Part shown: piece by piece, positions 1 through 10,871 of the stretch | Layout: every line of letters begins with the position of its first letter | How positions within the stretch are numbered: position 1 is the stretch's first letter | Assembly: GCA_023614405.1 (NCBI GenBank) | Contig: CM042687.1 | Location: 239,532,292-239,596,291 of the forward strand | Source: Avena insularis | Lineage: Eukaryota; Streptophyta; Magnoliopsida; Poales; Poaceae | Length of the DNA stretch: 64,000 nt | Reading direction: 5' to 3' | Translations under genes and position numbers: made by a program | The notes under the pieces: generated by a model | Seen by the model: only the letters and a program-made list of their open reading frames with translations | The model's database searches: none | Told to the model about the DNA's origin: nothing

Positions 1-2065
1 TAAGTAAACCTATATATTTTTATATATTCTAAAAGGTCTTGTTAATTATGATTTTTGAGAGTTGGAACCAACTCAAAAGCTTTTATGGTTGAATTTTGAA
101 AAATGTTTGAATGCGGAAAAGCTTCTGCCTTGTTATTTTTACCATGGGTGATCTACAAATCTAAATGGTTTGAATCCAACGGGCTTGGATTAAGCACTCC
201 AGTACCTTTTTAACAAAATTGGTTTCATGCATTTTGGTTTAGTGAATCGAGCTGGGTTGATTTTTGAATCTGGGTATAGAACTAAGTTTGAAACTAAATG
301 AATAAACCTAGATTTGAATTGTTGGGTCGCGTGGGAGGTTTAACTGGGCCGGCCCACTACGCACAGCGCGCGCGGGCTGACTAAGTGGCTATCCCCACTC
401 CTTAGTGAGACAGAGAGTGGCGAAGGGGTACGGGGTGATCTAGGCCGTGCGATCTAGCTCTAATCCTATGGATGTGGTTCGTCGTCCACGCCTGAACAGG
501 ACGCGGCGAGGTTGAACCCTAGCATGGTCAGTGGGGGTCGACGGGGGCTCACCGGGGCTCCGGCGATGGTTGACGATGGGGGCGAACGAAGAAATCGACG
601 ACGATGATCCTCCTGGTACCAGCAGCTCCTTCTAGGGCGGCTCCAATCGACGGCACCTCTCCTCCTCTGCAGCGGCAAACTCCGGTGAAATTCCGGCCAC
701 CTGGTGCTTGCCTTGCTCCGGGGGTGAGTGGGTGTGATCAGTGAGAGGTGGGGAGTGAGATGGTGTGCACAAATATAACGGGAGTGGACTCCTTTTATAG
801 TGCCTAAAGGGGACCGACGGGCACGGGTGGAGCTCGTCGTGGTCGTCGGCACAACGTGCTAATAGCATGGGCGATGATAGGGGGCAGTGTCTTTCCTCCT
901 GGCGAAGCTCAACGGCTTGATGGCGAGGCGTGGGGTGGTGAGGAACAGTCGGAACGTCGAGGCGCTCTCGGCGGTCCGACGGTGATTTTAATGGCACACA
1001 TCGCCCATGGTCCGCGCGGCGGCGAACGGGTTTGTCTAGTGGGTTGCTGGGGTGCTGGCGATCACGCACGCAAGCGGCAAGGGCGGCGTGCGGTATGTGG
1101 GATGGTGTCGCGTGCGGCACTCTAGCGCATTCTCGGCTCGCTCGCAGGGAAGCTGAGCGCGAGCTTATTGTGTGGTCCAAGGGCTGGCAAGGCTCGGGGC
1201 TTGGACAGGGGGTGGCGATGGACGGTGCTACATGTCCCAGACAAGGTTGGCGAGGCTAGAGCTTCTCCTAGCTTGCTGGCGACATGGGTGTGGCAAAGGT
1301 GCTCTCGGCATGGTCACCATTGATGGCTATGCATGCTCACAGTGGTGATAGGGCTAGTTAAATTAGTTTTCTCATCTACTAAGAGTGTAGAGTGACCTAG
1401 AGAGGGAACAAGGTTGGCCAAAATCACTGTTTCTAATAGTATCTTGTGTTTGTTTGTTTGCTGCTTACAAGGTGTTTGATGAAATGGCCGCAAGAGATTC
1501 AAATTTGAATTTTGGATTCAAACTTGGTGGGTTTGCTAGTTACATACTAGGGAGTCTCTAGTCAGTTGGATTGGTCAAGGGGCACTGGTTTAGTTGGGTT
1601 TTGAAAATGTGGGATCTTCACCTATGTTATAAATTCAATTTTAAATTGTCATTTGAATGGGGTTGCCAAATGTTTCTGCAAGTTTGAAAGGTGGGCTTTG
1701 ATTCACTTTTACTTGGTCTAGAAAGGGGTGAAAAGAATTGGAAAAGTTTCTGTTTGAAATCTTGGACTAGAAACACTCAAAGTGGCCTGGTGAGAAAGAT
1801 TGGCAAAAATGACCATTTGCCTTATTTGATTTGTTTTATTTTCTCTTGATTTGTTTCTTCTTGGAAATGTTTTAGATGATGTTGTATTCATCTTTAAACC
1901 ATTCCTTGCTATTTAGATCAATCACACAAGTCCATTCATGCATTCACACAATCATCACATACACACATGCATTCATAATGATTTGAATTAACAAAAGTTT
2001 TTGTTAACCCTAATTTTGGTGATTGGAATTTGATAATCATTGTTCAACATTTTTGGGATGTTACA
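1..2065 (-). mobile_element. Element G: partial long LTR of a chromovirus-like element
   Basis: Read on the minus strand this stretch begins TGTAACATCCC at 2065, the same LTR start as elements E and H, followed by AT-rich sequence and then a GC-rich block (about 330-1300). No gag or pol coding is visible. It abuts D's LTR exactly where the other D LTR (18746) reads TGGAT, so G inserted 84 bp inside the D LTR with TGGAT (2066-2070) as the expected target duplication. The rest of G and the D LTR tip lie left of the window. Whether all 2065 bp are LTR, or the left end already enters internal sequence, cannot be told. Confidence 0.8.
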
Positions 2066-3380
2066 TGGATCACCCAAGGTTTATCGAACTCAGGGAGGAA
2101 GTGGTCAAAGGTATACCTCTCAAGCAACCCTACAATCAAGATACAAGAAGTCTCTTGTGTCCCCAACACACCCAATACACCTGTCAGGTGTATAGGTGCA
2201 CTAGTTCGGCGACGAGATAGTGAAATACAAGTGATATGGATGATTATAAGACAACGGTGCCAGAAAAGAGCTTGACAGGAGGAAGAGACTAAAGGCAATT
2301 TGAAATAAAGATGGAAGTATGCAAACATGCAACAGATCTAGTTGTAAACGGTATTTCAATGCTTAGAAACAAGGTCTAGGGATCATACTTTCACTAGTGA
2401 ACACTCTCATATAAATATCTTCTCTTCATGATGCTACCCTGAACTACTCTCGGTTGGTTAACTCTAATCCATGGTAGGGATATAACAACACACCTCAAAG
2501 TTCGCTTTCCCCATCTAGATAACCCCAACCCTATCACTTTGAGCGCTAGATGGTTCCAACAAACACCACAATTTCATAAAGACATCCAACTCAAAATATA
2601 CTCATGATAAGTATTTCTATAATCTTTAGCCTAAGTGCCACACGGTGTGCATGCTGTCACTTTCACACACGTGGGGATAGCCGGATATTGAGTAACAGAG
2701 TATATCTACTTGATTACAAAGCTCATGATCACATAAAGATCACGCATAGAGAGAGATGAACACATAACTACCAGTAGAGCCCTCAGCCTCGAGGAAGAAC
2801 TACTCTGTCCTCATCATGGGAATCAGCAACGCTGATGGAGATGGTGGCGGAGATTGATGGAGATGGCTCCAGGGGCAATTCCCCGTCCCGGCAGGGTGCC
2901 AGAACAGAGACTTCTGTTCTCCGAATCTCCCCTTCGGTGGTGGTGGCACTGTGGAACTTTTTGTGGATGTATGCCGATTGTTTTAGAGTTTTAGCCTCGT
3001 GAGCTTTTTATAGGAGAAAGGGCGATGTCAGGAGGTGGACCAGGGGACCACACCATGTGGTGGAGCCACCTAGGGTGGGCCCATGCCATCCTATGGTGTG
3101 CCCACCCTGGTGCCCTCCTCCGTCTCTCCTTCGGGCTCCATGTCGTGTCAGGAAAAATAGTAATTTGGCTTTTGTCCCGTCCAATTCCGAGAATATTTCT
3201 TTACTAGCTTTTATGAAACCAAAAACAGTAGAAAACAGGCAACTGGCACTGTGACATCTTGTCAATAGGTTGGTTCCATAAAATGTATGAAAATACCTTA
3301 AAGTGTATACAAAGCAAAGCAAAGTTGATACTAAACAAGCATGGAACATCAAAAATTATATATACGTTTACGATGTATCA
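2066..3380 (-). repeat. D 3' LTR (tip removed by G)
   Basis: It aligns by eye along its whole length with 18746-20055. On the minus strand it begins TGATACATCG at 3380, against TGATACGTCA in the 5' copy. The last 84 bp of the LTR (represented by 18662-18745) are absent because element G begins there. Scattered substitutions and small indels separate the copies, for example a missing run near 2690 against 19370-19390, so D is older than A. Confidence 0.9.
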
Positions 3381-3406
3381 AGCATCCCCAAGCTTAACTC
3401 CTGCTC
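3381..3406 (-). other. D polypurine tract
   Basis: On the minus strand the bases just before the 3' LTR are purine-rich (GAGCAGGAGTTAAGCTTGGG and onward) and abut the LTR start at 3380, the expected place for the plus-strand DNA primer. F has an equivalent G-rich run ending at 57450. Confidence 0.65.
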
Positions 3407-5416
3407 ATCCTCGAGTAGGTAAATGATAAAAAGAATAATTTTTTAGGTGACATGCACCATCAAAATCTTGATCAAAATATTTGTAAATCATTGATATCTA
3501 GGATCAAAGTACTCTAAACATGAGCATGAAAGATGTAGTTCTAACAATAAGACATAGTAACTATGTTGCAACATGAAAGGATACAAACAAAGATCATGAA
3601 TAACAATACATTGAAAGACATTTGTTTGTTTCACATATAGAAAACATAGCATGTGTGGTATTCATCTTGTCCCTCATGGAGTAGCAAAACATAAATGCAT
3701 AGGACACCTTCAAAGTTTATAAGGGTGACTAGATACAAATAGTTCAAGAACAAGAAATATCAACATTATGAATCAATCAATAAGTTTTGGGACAATGCAA
3801 ATAAAACTAAGAATGACAACTATGCTCTCTTAATTGGTGCATAAATATAGAAGGTGGAGACTCAATATAAAAGTGGAAGAAAGGCCCTTCAAAGGGAAGC
3901 ATGGATTTTAAGTTTAATAAAGAGCTTCCAAAAATTATGGTACTTGTTAGCTTTCATCTCTCATTGCTCCTATCATAATCATCTTGAAGTGATTAAGGTT
4001 AAAGTGAACAAAATATGGAGTATATGCTTGACAAATCATAATTTGGAAATCTCATGTCCCTTGATTACGAGGGTCGTTCCACATGCTACTCAACTTTAGT
4101 CACCGGTAAGTTCTTGCCATTGTAAGTATATGTGTATCATAGAGAACCGCCAATGGGGTACCCCTTGCCCCATGACACAGGAGCTATCCCATATCAAAAT
4201 TATAAGGCAACAGACAATGAGCATCTCAGCAATCCTTTTATTTACCATGAGCATGGTGCATAATTTTTTATATATATTTTTTCCGAGGATGCCTCATGGA
4301 TTTATCACTATGGTGATGCTGCAAGTTTCCACCATGATTAGGAATGGCTTAGGCTAGCGGCCCAGGCGTTTCTCTAATACATATACATAACTCCATGAAC
4401 TTATAGGCTCCCCTTTTATTTCACACCGTTGAAATCCATAAACAAAAGAGCATGATATCAACTAGGTATATATTTAAAGGTGTTGAAAGCGTTCCTCATG
4501 ACAACACGGTTCTGCTAATTCCCAACTTATAAGTCCAAGCATATACAACATAGATGACACAATGGTTCAAGTTTATTAGGTGCAAGAAATAAAGTGTGCC
4601 ATCAAATTTGTGAGAGCTTTAATCACTAATTTTCACATAACAAGTTTAATTTGGAAGATAGATAAAACAAGAATATACTTGGAATGGTGTAACACACCAT
4701 GCATAGGAATTTATAGTGGACTCTTTGGAATAACTTGGTTTCTTGGGAGTTGGATGTATGAGTAGAGCTTACTCAATACAAGTGGAGGCTAGCAAAAGAC
4801 TGGGAGCGACCAACTAAGAGAGAAATAATGGCCATAATCATGCAGAGCGACAAAACATTATCAATCAAAGCATAAAGTGGTACCATAAGTAAAAAGTAAA
4901 TGATCATAGAGGCTAAGGTGACTGGTTCATAGTCATAACATGGTGTGAGCATGTGCCAAGTCAACCCAAACAAAGCATCAAAGGAGAATACCACAATATT
5001 ATGCTTTTGTATGCTAAAACAACACATGATTCTTTCAAGGCACATTAAGCAATCTCAATTGTTTGGAAAAAGTCATGATACAGCAATAATCACTAAGCAT
5101 AAGGTCAAAACAACATCTAGCATGACATGATAAAGTCTAAGCCACAGTCAAAACAAGCTCCCTTTTGTACCACTTAAGCATGAAGCTTTCTACTCTTTTC
5201 CAACACCAATCAACTTAATTGAACCAATAGAGCGAAAACGGGGGTCCAACTACTTTATTCAAGCAAACTAAGAAAACGAAAACGAACAACAAAATCTAAG
5301 ATGCTCCAAGAACAACACAACAGTGCATGAAACAATAAAAACGAAGTGTCTAGAAAGAGACTGAGATTTTTATTGATGAAAAAGGGGATGCCTTGGGCAT
5401 CCCCAAGCTTTGGCGC
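3407..5416 (-). other. D noncoding 3' internal region (distal part)
   Basis: About 2 kb with no supported gene; the short ORFs here lack recognisable domains. Reverse-complemented, it is homologous to F 55370-57450, for instance the stretch near 4140-4170 against 56700-56730. A perfect hairpin lies at 5384-5404 (9-bp arms GGGGATGCC and GGCATCCCC, 3-base loop) beside an AT-rich ATCAATAAAAATCTCAG-type motif that F shares near 55368. The region ends at TTGTA (5417-5421), the target site used by element E. Confidence 0.75.
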
Positions 5417-5421
5417 TTGTA

Positions 5422-8400
5422 TGTAACATACCAATTTTCATTAAACCAAAACATTCTCATTGCATTCATATCATCTTTTCATGTGTGCATTGCACGAAAA
5501 TTTTCAAACTTTAAAACCTAGCAAAACCCTAGTTTTAAAACCCCTTTATATGAAAGGGTGAAGATTTTATTTTTATTTTTATTTTGTACCCAAAGTGTTT
5601 TGTTAGTGTTTTAATGTGTTTGAAACACTTTTAAACACTAGGATCACCCCTCAAAATTTTGGTGAAAATTTTAAATGATTTGGAGTTCATTTGATGCTTC
5701 AAATAATTTATATAAAATGAAAACAGAAAAAGAAAAAGGCTAAGAGGAAAAAAAAGAGAAGCCAGCCAGACCAACGCATGGCCCAGTACCCCACCTCACG
5801 GCCCAACCATCCCACCCAGCTCCACCTCTCCCCCTCTGTTTATTACCGTGTTGCACCCTCTCCCAAAGTTAGCCCCATCGCCACGACACTATCGCCGCTA
5901 ATCTCGCTAGAAGACCCGTGTTTTCGCCGTTTCTCCCTGAATCAATTCGCTTTGAATTCTCTTGATTGCATACGTGATTCTCTCCCCCGTTCCCTACTAC
6001 TTAACACCCACAGCTCCCTCTCCATTTCCCCCCACACCACAACCCCTGAGCGCCGCCAGGCTCCGTGTATTCCACCTCAAACCACTGCCACTTCGACGAG
6101 CTTCGACGACCAATTGCGGTGAACCTCGACCCCCCCTCACCTCTGGTTTGCTATGTCGCACCCGCTGTCCTCATGCGCATTCACTGATACTTTTTGTTTG
6201 TCCGTGGGTGCTCTGTAGGCTCACCTCCGTCTTCGACTGCGAGCACCCGACGCCAGGAGCAACTCCGACGAGCGATTTTGGCCAAGCCCGTGCGCCCCTC
6301 CCTCATCCGCGACCACCACTACATCCACCTAGTTGTCGCAACCTCGGCAACCCCCTAAACCACCCCCTTCCCCTGGCCTCGCCGGAGCACCGTCGACAGA
6401 CGCGTCGCTGCCGCGCTTGCCATTTGTGCCGCTCGGTTCTGGTTAGAGCGACTAGATCCAGCGGCTAGGATTAGATCTAGCGCGAAAGGGTATTGTGTGA
6501 TCTGGACCACACGATCTAACTGAGATCTGACGGCGCACGCGCGTGATCCGCACGAATCGGTACCGGCCAATCAGATCGCGCCGCGTGTCAGTGTTTCTAT
6601 TTTAAAATCCAGATTTGATTTATTATTTGTTCAAACTTGTAAAATTCATAAGTTTTGTTCTATAATTCAGAAAAATACAAATTTAGTGTCTATGGATTCA
6701 AAAAAATGTGAAATTTATTACTATGGCCTTACTTTGCTCACTTACTTCTAAAAAATTAGAGTTTTGTCCAGAGACATTTGTAGGGCTATTTTGGCTATAA
6801 AAAATATTTTGTATATTATTTTTAGGTGGTTTTTGTAATCTTTAGACTTTAGAAAGTATACTTTATCTTCTGTACTGTAGAGTTTAGTTTTAAAATTGTG
6901 GCAATCATCTCATTGATTTTTTGCATGCATTCATATTATTTTTGAGTGTTATATTGATTTGTGTATATTTTGTTGTTTGATTTTGTTGTGTAGATTGTGT
7001 GGATTGTGAAGTGTGTGATCGTGAGGATTGTACCTATTCTCCTAGATACCAAGGCAAGTGATATTGCATCTTATGTCCTATTATTTTACCTATTGCACTA
7101 GTATTATTTTAGTAGGACTTGCATGATAGTTTCAAGTATAATGCTATGCTATGGAAATCCTATAGATTATATCTTGGTAGTATTTTCCTAAGTTAGGAGA
7201 CATCATATGCTAGAATGCTAAGTCTTGTTATTAGAATTCGTGGGTGGAAATTCATATCATGATGTCATGGAAAGTTGTATACTTATATATTTTTGATTAA
7301 GAAAACAACTTTTGTTAATGAAACACCTGGGTTGAATGAGACTTGTATGGATTGTGTTGAGTGGTTACTCAGGGCCCATTTCTATGGTTTTAGGGATGCA
7401 GAAGTGGGACAATTGGGACAAGTGGGATATCACTTTTATACTATTATACTAACTCAAAACTAAGTGGGATAAGCTAGATTTGACATATCCCGCTTATCCC
7501 ACTTATCCCACCTAAATTAGAGTTAGTCTAGTAGTCTAAAAGTGATATCCCACTTGTACCACTTGTCCCACCTCTACATCCCTATATGGTTTACCCTGAT
7601 ATCACACTTGTGGATGGCCACCCAGTAACAAAGAGATTTGAGATGTTTTGTGTTGCGAAGATTCCAGTGCAACCACATGACATATGGGCTCTGCCTTGAC
7701 CAAATAAGTTGTGAGAACTCAGGCAGACGGACAGTGGGTGGTAGGATGGAATGCGTCCGTGGTGGTCTGAGGGATTGCTTCTGAAAAGTCTCGTCCCAAT
7801 GCATGTCAAGTCTTGTGGGGAAAGTGCACCACCTCTCGACAGGGTAAACCTAAGTACTTAGCCGTGTCCCCGGTTATGGACAATTTTGAGCATCAAAGAC
7901 ATTGAAACGGTTCAAGAATCTCCTCATACCAATTTCTCTAAGTTAAAATAATATGGGTGAACAAGGGTAGAGGTTCACCAATGTCTATTGGTGGTTCCTT
8001 AGTGTTTTGTAAAACAAAACTTTGTATTTTCAAACTAGTAGGATAAAACTTGCTTTTTGCAAAGCTAGCCTGATCCACACTTAGCCATATTCATGTAGAT
8101 GTCAGTCTCTACTATACAACTATGGTATCACTTGCCAATACAATTCCAACTTAATTGACCCTCTATGGCTGTAACTTATCATGTCGCAGGTTACTCTGAT
8201 GGTGAGTAGGGTTACGAGTCTACACTCGACATGTTTGCCTGTGGCGCATGAAGATGAATACTTTATTTATATGCTATGTATTGAGAACTCTTTATGAGTT
8301 AGCCTTGGGCTAAGTGAGTTGTAAGAACTAATGTACTCCTGGAATTACGATGTAATAATGACCTTTGTATCTGTGTACTTCATCTTAAACTGTCGGTGCT

Positions 8401-8468
8401 AGCATTTTCGATCCAGGGACTATCACTGCAATCACAGGGATCTCTACCTTATTGGGTGAGATCTTACA
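5422..8468 (+). repeat. E 5' LTR (3047 bp)
   Basis: Begins TGTAACATACC and ends GAGATCTTACA. It is about 310 bp longer than the 3' copy. Most of that is the 194-bp hAT MITE at 7391-7584; the rest is mainly a stretch near 6030-6190 that is missing or replaced in the 3' LTR around 14910-14930. A GC-rich block (about 5760-6590) sits in an otherwise AT-rich LTR. Confidence 0.93.
7391..7584. mobile_element. hAT-type MITE (194 bp)
   Basis: Termini are inverted repeats, TAGGGATGCAG at the left and CTACATCCCTA at the right, extending with mismatches over roughly 60 bp so the whole unit can fold on itself. It is flanked by a perfect 8-bp duplication TATGGTTT (7383-7390 and 7585-7592). The empty site is seen in the 3' LTR near 16129-16137. 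An 8-bp duplication and a YAGGGATG terminus are hallmarks of hAT MITEs. No coding capacity. Confidence 0.95.
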
Positions 8469-8470
8469 GA

Positions 8471-8482
8471 TGGTATCAGAGC
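8471..8482 (+). other. E primer-binding site
   Basis: TGGTATCAGAGC lies two bases after the 5' LTR end and is complementary to the 3' end of initiator methionine tRNA, the usual minus-strand primer of this group. The following leader (GTTGCCTGTAGG..) is nearly the same as that of element A at 30938. Confidence 0.93.
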
Positions 8483-8766
8483 ACTGTGTTGCCTGTAGGT
8501 TTGTGACCCTAACATGGATTAGATTATTAAAACCACTAGGAAAATTCAACACCACTATGAATTTCATCACTTGTCTCTTTTCATCTTGTAAAACCTCTTC
8601 TAATCTTCTTTCTCATCTCTATTCGTAGATGTCAGCCATCAACGAATCCGTCAGTAAGGTACCACTGATGACCATGACCCTAGAATGTGAGATGGAGTTT
8701 CCCAAGGCACTCAAGAACCTCATGATTAGCTTGTATTATTTCTAATTTTCTCCATCCTATGCATAG

Positions 8767-9579
8767 ATGCCTAGATTTGTTTACAACACTGCCGAGGAGT
8801 TCAAGGGAAAACACTTTGGGACTCGCATTTTGCAGCTTGTCAATGTACTCTCTCTCCCAATCCCTACCATCAAGGGAATTCAGCTCAAGAAATTTGAGAG
8901 GAAGGACTTATGGGGATTCAGGGTTACTCAGCCAGGACGCCAGGCAGATCCTCCAACGGAGGAGATTGCCTTTAAGATACTCCATAATGACCAAGAGAGA
9001 GGTCTCGACGTTGCCATGCAGCAGCTGATAGGACGCCTTTGTGGACGTCACTCTGCCGAGCTCAAGGACCACTACTTTCATTTCTTTGGGAGGAATGACG
9101 AGGACGACGAGGCTATAGTGTTGGGCGAGGCTACTAAGGAGACCATCAAGCCTGGGCGGCACTACCTCCAGGACCTAGAGAGTATCATTAGGCACCTTGA
9201 TACTGATAGTACCAATGTGATGCTTGGCAATGATGAGCCACATGTCCAGCTTAAGGAGAAGGACAAGGCCTTCGAGGAGCAAGAGGAGCGCATCAATGAG
9301 ATGGATAAGAAGTTTGAAAGGCAAGAGAAGAAGTTCAAGAGCCAAGAGAAGAGGATCCAGGATAGGAATAAGAAGATCAAGGACATGGAGACTAAGTTGG
9401 AGCTTGATGATCTTTAGCTAGATGCGGATCACGAGGTGATAGAGAGGTTGCGCTCACAGAAGAGAGGGCTACATGATAAGATTGATGCTTTAACTGCAAT
9501 CTTGGAGAAATACAAGGCAGGATTTGACGCATCAGGACTTGCTCTAGTGGAGGAGGAAGTTGACATGGAGGAGGAGTGA
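8767..9579 (+). pseudogene. E upstream ORF (coiled-coil protein), one internal stop
   Basis: An open frame of 271 codons beginning MPRFVYNTAEEF, between the primer site and gag, in a different frame from gag. The first 130 or so residues show no domain I recognise. From about residue 160 to 250 the protein is rich in E, K, Q and R with heptad-like spacing (KEKDKAFEEQEERINEMDKK and related repeats), so a coiled coil is likely. A single TAG at 9415-9417 interrupts it; the frame then continues for 53 codons to the TGA at 9577-9579. ATG 8767 was chosen because upstream frame 1 has stops and the product begins in hydrophilic sequence. It may be an accessory ORF or an N-terminal Gag-like module; function is unknown. 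A 230-bp noncoding gap separates it from gag. Confidence 0.7.
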
Positions 9580-9810
9580 TATCTATCTATTATCTATCTT
9601 ATCATTTTATTATCGAGTCGCATTGATCATGCCAACTTGTGGGTGACTTTTCTAGTTTGTTATTTATATTTGAAAACTTGTTATTCGTGAGGTTTTGAAC
9701 CCTAAAAGTTTATGTTGTGCTTGCTTGTTTGTGATTGTTATTATATGTTGTATTGTGCATGTTAGGATCTATGGGGTATTTATCTTTACTTATCCTTATT
9801 GAAACCATAG

Positions 9811-10862
9811 ATGCCTCCTTGTCGTGCCAATCCCAACAACAACAACAACAACAATGGCAATGAGATGCAACAGTTGATGACTACACAGACACAGTTGATG
9901 TAGATGATGACTCAGTTTATGGAAAATCAGAACCAGGATCAAAACAACAGTAATAACAATAACAACAACCAGAACAACCCACCAGCTCTTGACATGCTCA
10001 CAAGGTTTCTAAGGTTGAGACCTGCTAAGTTTTTGGGTACAACTGATCCCATGGTAGCAAATGATTGTCTATGTTCTGTGAACAAGGACTTGGTCACAGT
10101 TGGTTGCACTGATGCTGAGAAAGTTAGATTTCAGCACACCTGCTAGAAGGAACAACAACTACTTGGTGGGATAACTTTCAAGTCACTAACCCTATTGAAG
10201 AAGTGACTTGGGCAATGTTTGAGGATGGATTCCGCACTACTCATATTTCTTCAGGAGTAATGGGGTTGAAGAAAAAGGAATTTCACAACCTTAAACAACG
10301 CCATCACAGTGTTGCAGAATATATTGAAGAGTTCAACAATCTATCACGCTATGCACCAGATGATGTTGACATTGATGAAAAGAGGAAGGAGAAGTTACTT
10401 GAAGGGCTGAATGACGAGATGTGGATGCAACTATCTGTTGCTTATGTTCCAACTTATCAATCTTTGTGTGACAAAGCTACCATCTTAGAAAGCAATATGA
10501 AGCAAGTTGAGAATAGGAAGAGGAAACACCATTTTGATAAGCATGGATCAGGATCATCTCACAAGCGTTGTTATGGTGAAGGTAGTGGAGGTTCTGGATC
10601 CCACCAAAACGGGAATCATAACAACCACCACAAGAATAACCGTCACCATGATGGCAATAAACATCATGGACACAATAATGGGGATTACCAAAACAACAAG
10701 AGTGGATACAAGAGTCACCATAATGGACATGGCAATGGGAATCAGCCAGCTAAGAGAGACATCAGTCAAGTTGAATGTTTCAAATGCAAGAAAACAGGGC
10801 ACTATGCCAATGAATGCCTAGAAAAGAAGACTGATGGGGCTAACAAGCCAAATCCTTTTTAG
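9811..10862 (+). pseudogene. gag: E Gag with one CCHC zinc knuckle, frameshifted
   Basis: Structural capsid/nucleocapsid protein of the element. The frame starts at ATG 9811 with an Asn-rich, (CAA)n-coded N terminus. A TAG at 9901-9903 lies in the Gln/Met-rich part, and a one-base indel near 10140-10150 moves the frame before the WWDNF motif of the gag core. The rest is open to 10859 and includes the EYIEEFNNLSRYAP segment typical of Retrotrans_gag, a basic His/Asn/Gly-rich linker and a zinc knuckle CFKCKKTGHYANEC (about 10777-10818). A TAG at 10860-10862 ends it. Protease follows in the same frame, so an undamaged parent probably made one Gag-Pol. The long His/Asn linker is unusually compositionally biased. 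Confidence 0.88.
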
Positions 10863-10871
10863 AAGGGACAT

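Noticed and set aside
632..1180. Long minus-strand ORF in the GC-rich part of G (similar ORFs at 27838-28284, 46101-46535 and plus-strand 5778-6468)
   Set aside because: Pro/Arg/Ser-rich low-complexity translations with several overlapping frames, located in LTR GC blocks and disrupted between sister LTRs; no conserved domain.
8471..8482. tRNA gene fragments
   Set aside because: The tRNA-like matches are only primer-binding sites complementary to tRNA 3' ends; no cloverleaf can be drawn around them.
10140..10150. Programmed frameshift in E gag
   Set aside because: The frame change is inside the gag core rather than at a gag-pol border, so a decay indel is the simpler reading.
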